Positions 58,220 through 64,000 of a stretch of 64,000 nt of DNA are shown in pieces; the stretch's first letter is position 1; every line of letters starts with the position of its first letter. The notes beneath the pieces were generated by a model. It was not told where the DNA came from. It did no database searches and saw only the letters and a program-made list of their open reading frames with translations. Both the position numbers and the translations under genes were made by a program. Source of the DNA: Flavobacteriaceae bacterium PS02338 (GTDB lineage: Bacteria; Bacteroidota; Bacteroidia; Sphingobacteriales; Sphingobacteriaceae); NCBI GenBank assembly GCA_029959615.1, contig JASCOD010000011.1:1-64000 (forward strand), given 5' to 3'.

Positions 58220-61015
58220 ATGGATAACCTATCTTATCTCAACGGCGCCAACGCCGAATATGTTGAATCCCTATACCAGAGTTACAAAGAAGACCCTAGT
58301 TCTGTAGAGTTTGGATGGCAGAAGTTTTTTGAAGGTTTTGATTTCGGAAGAGGCGCAGATGCACCTTCTGTAAGTGGAGGAGAAGCTCCAGAACATTTTT
58401 TAAAGGAAATTAATGTTTTAAACCTGATCAATGGCTACCGTCAACGCGGGCACTTGTTTACCAAGACAAACCCAGTTAGAGAGAGACGTAAGCACTTGCC
58501 AACTTTAAACATCGAGAATTTTGGTTTAGCTGCGGCAGATTTAGAAACTGTTTTTAATTCAAGCGTAGAGTTAGGTATTGGTTCAGCAAAGCTGAAAGAT
58601 ATTGTTGCTTTCTTAGAGCAAACTTATTGTGGTTCTATTGGTGTTGAGTATAAATATGTACGTACACCAGAAGTACTTTCTTGGTTAGAGAGTAAAATGG
58701 AAGGCGAGCGTAACACGCCAAAGTTATCTAACGATGAGAAAATGAGAGTAGTTAAAAAGTTGAACGAAGCGGTTGTTTTCGAGAACTTTTTAGGTACAAA
58801 GTTTTTAGGTCAAAAGCGTTTCTCTTTAGAAGGTGCTGAGGCTTTAATTCCGGCATTAGATGCCGTAATTGAAAAAGGTGCTGATTTAGGTATTGAAGAA
58901 TTTGTATTAGGTATGGCACACCGCGGTCGTTTGAACGTGTTGGCCAATATCATGCAAAAAAGTTATAAAGATATTTTTACAGAGTTTGAAGGTAGAAGCT
59001 ACAATGAAGAAACTCCTTTTGGTGGCGATGTGAAATATCACTTAGGTTACTCAACAGATGTAACCACTAATAAAGGTAAAAACGTACACTTAAGCTTATG
59101 TCCAAATCCATCGCACTTAGAAACTGTTGATGGCATTGTGGAAGGTATGAGCCGTTCTAAGATCGATTTCAAATATGCTGGTGATGATGGTCGTTTAGCT
59201 CCGATCTTGATTCACGGTGATGCTTCTGTAGCTGGTCAAGGTATTGTTTACGAGGTAATCCAAATGGCTGGTTTAGATGGTTACAAAACTGGTGGTACTA
59301 TCCACTTGGTGATCAATAATCAAATTGGTTTTACTACTAACTATAAAGATGCACGTTCTAGTACGTATTGTACAGATATTGCTAAAGTAACATTATCTCC
59401 AGTTTTCCACGTAAATGGTGATGATGCAGAAGCTTTAGTTTATGCCATTAATTTAGCGATGGAATACCGTCAGAAATACAGAAATGATGTGTTTATTGAC
59501 ATTCTTTGCTACCGTAGATTTGGTCATAACGAATCGGATGAGCCTAAATTTACACAACCTTTATTATACAAAGCAATTGAGAAACACGATAATCCTTTAA
59601 AGATTTATGTAGCTGAATTGATTAAAGAAGGTAAACTTGATGCTAATGGCGCCAAGGAAATGGAGAAAGAGTTTAAAGCTCATTTACAAACTTCATTGAA
59701 CGAAGCAAAGGAATATAATGCCGCATTGGCTGATGTTAAATTTGGTGGTGCTTGGGCTGATTTGCGTATTGCTACAGCAAAAGATTTCGAGGCTTCTCCA
59801 GAGACAGGGGTTAAAAAAACAACCTTATTAGAAGTTGCAAAAAGAATTACAACCTTGCCAAAAGAGAAAAAGTTCTTCAAGAAAATTGAGAAATTATTTG
59901 ATGAGCGTTTGAAAATGGCTACTGAAACTCACGTTTTTGACTGGGCTTTGGGCGAGCAGTTAGCTTACGGTACTTTATTGGCCGAAGGTAAACGTGTTCG
60001 TTTAAGTGGTCAGGATGTGAAACGTGGGACTTTCTCTCACCGTCACGCAGTATTAACCTTAGAAGATTCGGAAGAAGAGTACACACCATTATTGAATATT
60101 TCTGAGCAACAAGCTCAATTTGATATCTATAACTCTCACTTATCTGAGTATGGTGTTTTAGGTTTTGAATATGGTTACGCCATGGCTAATCCTAATGCAT
60201 TAACCATTTGGGAAGCACAATTTGGTGATTTCTTTAACGGAGCTCAAATTGTAATTGACCAATACATCGCAAGTGCGGAGACTAAATGGCAAAGAGCTAA
60301 CGGTTTGGTAATGTTATTGCCTCACGGTTACGAAGGTCAAGGCCCAGAGCACTCTTCGGCACGTATTGAGCGTTTTATGGAGCTTTGTGCAGAGTACAAC
60401 ATGCAGGTAACTAATTGTACTACTCCAGCCAACTTCTTCCATGCTTTACGTCGTCAATTTAAACGCGATTTCCGTAAGCCTTTGGTGAATTTCAGTCCTA
60501 AGAGTTTGTTACGTCATCCACTTTGTGTAAGCCCATTGGCAGATTTTACAGCTGGAGGTTTCAAAGAGGTAATTGATGATGCTAACGTAAAAGTGGCTGA
60601 TGTGAAACGCGTAGCTTTCTGCTCTGGTAAAGTGTATTACGATTTGTTAGAGGCGCAAAAAGAGAATAAAAATGTAGCTGTTGTACGTATAGAGCAATTG
60701 TATCCAACTCCAGTAGACCAAATGGAAGCAATTGTAGCTAAATATAAAAATGCTGAGGATGTGGTTTGGGTACAAGAAGAACCAGAAAACCAAGGTGCTT
60801 GGCCGTATTTGTTGCGCAGATTGAGAAAAACTTCATTGAACCAAATTGATGTAATTTCGAGAAAAGAAAGTAGCAGTCCTGCAACTGGTTATATGAAACA
60901 ACATACCAACCAACAAGCTTACATTGTAGCTAAAACTTTCGAAACTTCGGTAGCGGAGATAGCTAAAAAGCCAATTAAAGAAACTGCAAAAAATGCAGTG
61001 AAAGATAAAGTTTAA
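58220..61015 (+). CDS. sucA: 2-oxoglutarate dehydrogenase E1 component
   Basis: SucA is the thiamine-diphosphate-dependent decarboxylase of the 2-oxoglutarate dehydrogenase complex in the TCA cycle. The 931-residue protein has the N-terminal YLNGANAEYVESLYQSYKED peripheral-binding motif, FVLGMAHRGRLNVLANIM (about 230-248), HGDASVAGQGIVYE (about 333-346), YRRFGHNESDEPKFTQP (about 432-448) and LLPHGYEGQGPEHSSARIER (about 697-716). It is full length. sucB follows after 100 nt on the same strand. Confidence 0.97.
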   Translation: MDNLSYLNGANAEYVESLYQSYKEDPSSVEFGWQKFFEGFDFGRGADAPSVSGGEAPEHFLKEINVLNLINGYRQRGHLFTKTNPVRERRKHLPTLNIENFGLAAADLETVFNSSVELGIGSAKLKDIVAFLEQTYCGSIGVEYKYVRTPEVLSWLESKMEGERNTPKLSNDEKMRVVKKLNEAVVFENFLGTKFLGQKRFSLEGAEALIPALDAVIEKGADLGIEEFVLGMAHRGRLNVLANIMQKSYKDIFTEFEGRSYNEETPFGGDVKYHLGYSTDVTTNKGKNVHLSLCPNPSHLETVDGIVEGMSRSKIDFKYAGDDGRLAPILIHGDASVAGQGIVYEVIQMAGLDGYKTGGTIHLVINNQIGFTTNYKDARSSTYCTDIAKVTLSPVFHVNGDDAEALVYAINLAMEYRQKYRNDVFIDILCYRRFGHNESDEPKFTQPLLYKAIEKHDNPLKIYVAELIKEGKLDANGAKEMEKEFKAHLQTSLNEAKEYNAALADVKFGGAWADLRIATAKDFEASPETGVKKTTLLEVAKRITTLPKEKKFFKKIEKLFDERLKMATETHVFDWALGEQLAYGTLLAEGKRVRLSGQDVKRGTFSHRHAVLTLEDSEEEYTPLLNISEQQAQFDIYNSHLSEYGVLGFEYGYAMANPNALTIWEAQFGDFFNGAQIVIDQYIASAETKWQRANGLVMLLPHGYEGQGPEHSSARIERFMELCAEYNMQVTNCTTPANFFHALRRQFKRDFRKPLVNFSPKSLLRHPLCVSPLADFTAGGFKEVIDDANVKVADVKRVAFCSGKVYYDLLEAQKENKNVAVVRIEQLYPTPVDQMEAIVAKYKNAEDVVWVQEEPENQGAWPYLLRRLRKTSLNQIDVISRKESSSPATGYMKQHTNQQAYIVAKTFETSVAEIAKKPIKETAKNAVKDKV

Positions 61016-61115
61016 GAAATAGTAAATAAAGACTAGCGTTAAGCGATTAGTGATAAGGTTTCGGAAGAGTGCTTTTCATTAATCGCCAAACGCCAAACAA
61101 AACATATAATTTAAT

Positions 61116-62342
61116 ATGAGTTTAGAAATCAAAGTTCCGCCAGTAGGCGAGTCGATTACCGAGGTAGTATTATCTCGTTGGGTTAAAAACGATGGCGAAT
61201 TTGTGGAGATGGACGAAATTATTGCTGAGTTAGAATCAGACAAAGCAACTTTCGAACTTACTGCAGAAAAAGCGGGAACTTTAAAAATTGTTGCTAACGA
61301 AGGTGATACGTTAGAAATTGGTGCTGTAGTTTGTAGCATTGAAGAAGGTGGTGCTGCTCCGGCTGCTGCTAAAGAAGAAGCTCCAAAGGCTGATGCTCCT
61401 GCGGCAGATAAAGCTGCGGCTCCAGTTGCTGAAAAAGAAGCTAAAGATAGCTATGCTTCTGGAACTCCATCTCCAGCTGCTGGTAAAATTTTAGCAGAAA
61501 AAGGTGTTGATGCTGCTAGCGTAAAAGGTACTGGCGTTGATGGTAGAATTACCAAAGAAGATGCGAACAACGCACAAGCTGGTAAACCTGCTGCTAAAGC
61601 AGAGGCTCCAAAAGCTGCTGCTCCAGCTCCAGTTGCTGGTTCAAGAAATGAGCGTGCAGAAAAAATGTCGCCATTGCGTAAAACGGTTGCTAAACGTTTA
61701 GTTGCTGTTAAAAATGAAACAGCTATGTTAACTACATTCAATGAGGTTAACATGAAGCCAATTATGGATTTGCGTGGTAAATATAAAGATCAATTTAAAG
61801 AGAAACATGGTGTTGGCTTAGGCTTTATGAGTTTCTTCACTAAAGCGGTTTGCGAAGCAGCGAAAGATTTTCCTGCAGTAAATGCTCGTATTGATGGTGA
61901 CCAAATTATTTATAACGATTTCGTAGATGTTTCTATTGCGGTTTCTGCTCCTAAAGGTTTGGTAGTGCCAATCATTAGAAATGCAGAAAGCATGAGCTTA
62001 GCACAAATCGAAAAAACTGTAATCGAATTGGCTACAAAAGCTAGAGATAGCAAATTGACTATCGAAGAAATGACAGGTGGAACTTTTACTATCACTAACG
62101 GTGGTGTATTTGGTTCAATGATGTCTACACCGATTATCAATGCACCTCAATCTGCAATTTTAGGTATGCACAACATTATTGAGCGTCCAATTGCTGAGAA
62201 TAAAGAAGTAGTAATTCGTCCGATGATGTATATTGCTTTATCTTACGATCACAGAATTATTGATGGACGTGAGTCTGTAGGTTTCTTGGTACGTGTGAAA
62301 CAATTATTGGAAGACCCAGCTAGATTGTTGTTAGGGGTGTAA
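61116..62342 (+). CDS. sucB: 2-oxoglutarate dehydrogenase E2 component (dihydrolipoyl succinyltransferase)
   Basis: SucB carries succinyl groups on a lipoyl arm and transfers them to CoA. Of 408 residues the lipoyl domain is 1-77 with the modified Lys43 in ELESDKATFEL. An Ala/Pro-rich linker follows. The E3-binding domain is about 118-150 (SPAAGKILAEKGVDAASVKG). The catalytic domain (about 185-408) has the active-site His in SYDHRIIDGRESVGF near 379. It works with SucA; the E3 gene (lpd) is not in the window. The terminator is at 62456-62489. Confidence 0.97.
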   Translation: MSLEIKVPPVGESITEVVLSRWVKNDGEFVEMDEIIAELESDKATFELTAEKAGTLKIVANEGDTLEIGAVVCSIEEGGAAPAAAKEEAPKADAPAADKAAAPVAEKEAKDSYASGTPSPAAGKILAEKGVDAASVKGTGVDGRITKEDANNAQAGKPAAKAEAPKAAAPAPVAGSRNERAEKMSPLRKTVAKRLVAVKNETAMLTTFNEVNMKPIMDLRGKYKDQFKEKHGVGLGFMSFFTKAVCEAAKDFPAVNARIDGDQIIYNDFVDVSIAVSAPKGLVVPIIRNAESMSLAQIEKTVIELATKARDSKLTIEEMTGGTFTITNGGVFGSMMSTPIINAPQSAILGMHNIIERPIAENKEVVIRPMMYIALSYDHRIIDGRESVGFLVRVKQLLEDPARLLLGV

Positions 62343-62386
62343 AACCGTCACTCTGAACTTGTTTCAGGGTAGACATGTTTTTAAAT

Positions 62387-62452
62387 TATAAAACTGATGC
62401 TGACCTGTAGCAAAGCGGAAAGCTACGCAGTAAAATAAATTCAGTATGACGA
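62387..62452. repeat. Dispersed structured repeat, family 2 (cggaaagctacgcagtaaa), copy B
   Basis: Blocks aaaactgatgctga, gtagcaaagcggaaagctac and aataaattcagtatgacg are arranged as nested inverted repeats (gctga...tcag outside, gtagc...gctac inside). Compare 18218-18310, where the same blocks appear in another order. Confidence 0.7.
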
Positions 62453-62455
62453 TGT

Positions 62456-62489
62456 AAGCCTTGTTCATGAAAATGAGCAAGGCTTTTTT
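62456..62489 (+). terminator. Intrinsic terminator of sucB
   Basis: A 13-bp stem (62456-62468, aagccttgttcat, with 62473-62485, one G-U pair), a GAAA loop and a T run. It lies 114 nt after the sucB stop, beyond two repeats. Confidence 0.85.
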
Positions 62490-62510
62490 ATGCGATTTTC
62501 TTAAACAATT

Positions 62511-62590
62511 CGTCATTGCGAGGAACGAAGCAATCTTAATGCGTCATATTATGTTAATCGTAAGACTGCTTCGCAAAGCTCGCAATGACG
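62511..62590. repeat. Dispersed palindromic repeat, family 1 (cgtcattgcgagg), copy B
   Basis: The arms cgtcattgcgaggaacgaag (from 62511) and the inverted ctcgcaatgacg (ending 62590) bound an 80-bp element. Its first 29 nt differ from 11647-11675 at one base. Confidence 0.85.
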
Positions 62591-62817
62591 ACAAAGTGTT
62601 TTATGCACAAAAAGCAGTTGGGTATGATCACCCGACCTATAACTGAAAGAATAAAGTTTTTTGTCTGCTTTCTGTTACGTATTTCCTGTTTCTCAGTTAT
62701 TTTAATATTTTCGTTGAACACACAAGATTAAAACCAAATGAGACCGTCATGATTTTGCTAAGTCATTCAATACATTATGACAGCTTCATCATTCTTAAAA
62801 GAACAAATAAAAACCAA

Positions 62818-63537
62818 ATGAAAAAAATTGTACTTGTCGCTTTCTTTAGCGTCTTCACTTCCTTGCTTTATGCCCAAACCATTAATCAAAATGCAGGATG
62901 GCTTTTCCTTATGAATACCACTAAATTTAACGATAAATGGGGAATGCATTTTGACCTGCAAGTTAGATCGCAGGATAATTGGGATGGCGTGAGGCATCTG
63001 TTGGTTAGACCAGGGGTGACCTACTATATCAATAAGAGTTCAAATGCAACGGTGGGATATTTATATACACCAACTTTTTTACCAAATGATATTTTGACTG
63101 GTGCTGCACCGATGAAAAATACCTTAACCGAACATCGCATCTGGCAACAATATATCTATAACCACCAACCTTGGAAAGGCGCAACATTAAGCCATAGATT
63201 GAGATTAGAGCAGCGTTTTATTGAGCGCCAAACCAATGATTTGTTTTCGCAACGTTTTAGGTATTTCTTTAGGCTATTACAGCCATTACAAAAACAGGAA
63301 GGAGCATTTACAAAAGGAATGTTTGCTGCTTTGCAAAATGAGCTGTTTTTTAACGTTCAAAATAAAGAACAATTAAACGGGAGCTTATTTGATCAAAATA
63401 GAGTTTATGTGGCAGCGGGCTACAGATTTTCTAAAAGTTTCGATATAGAGGCGGGTTATTTAAATCAAACCATAAAGGGAGCTAACAATAATTCGGTTAA
63501 TAATGTTGCTCAGTTAGCTTTATATACGAGGTTTTAA
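62818..63537 (+). CDS. DUF2490 outer-membrane protein
   Basis: A 239-residue protein starting MKKIVLVAFFSVFTSLLYAQ, a clear signal peptide, then NQNAGWLFLMNTTKFNDKWGMHFDLQVRSQDN. Repeating amphipathic strands (VTYYINKSSNATVGYLYTPTF, THRIWQQYIYN-like, RFRYFFRLLQP) match DUF2490, a small barrel family of unknown function in Bacteroidetes. I chose the ATG at 62818 because the 23 codons before it would place a polar stretch ahead of the signal peptide. It may be followed by a related gene at 63616. Confidence 0.85.
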   Translation: MKKIVLVAFFSVFTSLLYAQTINQNAGWLFLMNTTKFNDKWGMHFDLQVRSQDNWDGVRHLLVRPGVTYYINKSSNATVGYLYTPTFLPNDILTGAAPMKNTLTEHRIWQQYIYNHQPWKGATLSHRLRLEQRFIERQTNDLFSQRFRYFFRLLQPLQKQEGAFTKGMFAALQNELFFNVQNKEQLNGSLFDQNRVYVAAGYRFSKSFDIEAGYLNQTIKGANNNSVNNVAQLALYTRF

Positions 63538-63615
63538 GACATTAAAATCAGATTAAAGTAAAGTATGCATTAAAGTTACGGTGATCATAAAAATATTTTT
63601 CACCTTTGCCGTCAA

Positions 63616-64000
63616 ATGAAAAACAAATCTATACTAGTTTTAATCTTATTTTCTGGATTAAGATTAAGCGCTCAACAAAATATCAATAAGGAACAAAAAG
63701 GAAAAAGCATCTTTAATAAGGAATTGTCGCGAGATTTTTCTAGAAAAGGCCAGTTTTATGTGCACTGGGGCTGGAATTTTTCTTGGTACGATAAAAGTGA
63801 TATCACATTTCAGGGACCAGGATACGATTTTACTTTAAAGAATGTAAAGGCAAAAGATAGACCGTCTAAATTGAGTTTGGATTACATTAACCCAATGGAG
63901 TTAACAACACCACAATTTGATTTCAGATTTGGCTATTTTTTTAAGGACAATTATAGTATTTCTATTGGATGGGATCATATGAAGTATGTAATGGATATCC
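63616..64000 (+). CDS. Putative outer-membrane protein, 5' part (cut by window end)
   Basis: The first 128 codons of an exported protein: MKNKSILVLILFSGLRLSAQ is a signal peptide, followed by QNINKEQKGKSIFNKELSRD and a barrel-like pattern of alternating aromatic residues (GQFYVHWGWNFSWYDKSDI, FDFRFGYFFKDNYSISIGWD). The frame is open to the edge. A near-consensus -7 element (CACCTTTG, 63601-63608) ends 7 nt before the ATG. I do not recognise the family with certainty. Confidence 0.75.
   Translation, partial: MKNKSILVLILFSGLRLSAQQNINKEQKGKSIFNKELSRDFSRKGQFYVHWGWNFSWYDKSDITFQGPGYDFTLKNVKAKDRPSKLSLDYINPMELTTPQFDFRFGYFFKDNYSISIGWDHMKYVMDI

Larger units (their letters stand above)
62343..62817. 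other. Repeat-rich gene-free region after sucB
   Basis: The 475 bases contain a short palindromic repeat near 62346-62372 (ctctgaacttgtttcaggg), the family 2 repeat at 62387-62452, the terminator at 62456-62489 and the family 1 repeat at 62511-62590. A 61-codon frame at 62461-62646 is built from these repeats and is not a gene. Confidence 0.65.

Noticed and set aside
62461..62646. 61-codon plus-strand frame after sucB
   Set aside because: It is made of the sucB terminator and the family 1 repeat and has no protein-like composition.
1..64000. CRISPR arrays, tRNA/rRNA genes, prophage and classic defence genes
   Set aside because: I looked for regular spaced repeats, T-loop motifs and recognisable Cas, restriction or phage structural proteins on both strands and saw none. 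The repeated sequences found are palindromes or coding repeats. A covariance-model scan would settle the RNA question.

Overview
The window is AT-rich chromosomal DNA from a member of the Bacteroidetes, most likely the Sphingobacteriaceae (Pedobacter or a close relative). The evidence is the Bacteroidetes promoter motif (TTG, about 20 nt, TAnnTTTG) in front of many genes, almost no Shine-Dalgarno sites, type IX secretion sorting domains, a PorP/SprF protein, TonB-receptor-like barrels, and families confined to the phylum (DUF4293, DUF3098, DUF2490). The species assignment is inference.

Layout. 1-0.13 kb: the end of an IS3-type element, cut by the window edge and abutting a terminator. 0.2-9.8 kb: DEAD-box helicase, a secreted T9SS cargo, DUF4293, truA, an ABC exporter, a lipoprotein, a dicarboxylate symporter and a phosphopantetheinyl transferase. 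10-14.1 kb: sucD, lipoprotein msrB, an MFS pump with an operator-like palindrome, and an ECF sigma factor with a small downstream gene. 14.5-23.3 kb: uvrA, LysE exporter, truncated haemoglobin, membrane proteins, a CPA2 cation/proton antiporter and a small secreted protein. 23.3-29.3 kb (minus strand): a PIN toxin-antitoxin pair, then the cluster ftsX - DUF3098 - [second PIN pair] - uppP - truB - yitT - ribF. 29.8-36.5 kb: leuS, an S41 peptidase and a large outer-membrane barrel. 36.6-43.6 kb: membrane-anchored AraC regulator, a roughly 1585-residue multidomain T9SS adhesin with 252-bp tandem repeats, and its SprF-type partner. 43.7-50.1 kb: dGTPase, patatin, alpha/beta hydrolase, polyprenyl synthase with TerC, a RelE/ParE toxin-antitoxin pair and ruvC. 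50.2-55.4 kb: a flippase-like membrane protein, GT2 glycosyltransferase, orphan DppC-like permease, rnhB and a GT4-like glycosyltransferase. 55.5-64 kb: AhpD-like protein with a Crp/Fnr regulator, cryptochrome-DASH, sucA-sucB, a DUF2490 protein and a truncated outer-membrane gene.

Most genes are housekeeping. TCA-cycle functions appear twice, sucAB and a lone sucD about 48 kb apart. The accessory layer consists of three toxin-antitoxin pairs, one IS end and several families of short palindromic intergenic repeats concentrated at 3' ends and between operons.

The most interesting features are: -7 promoter elements only 3-5 nt from the start codon at four genes, two of them antitoxins, suggesting leaderless transcripts; a toxin-antitoxin pair inside the ftsX-uppP-ribF cluster; a repeat that supplies the stop codon of a glycosyltransferase; an orphan peptide-type permease with an added extracytoplasmic segment; and the regulator-adhesin-SprF locus. 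I found no CRISPR array, no tRNA or rRNA gene, and no clearly new multi-gene defence system.
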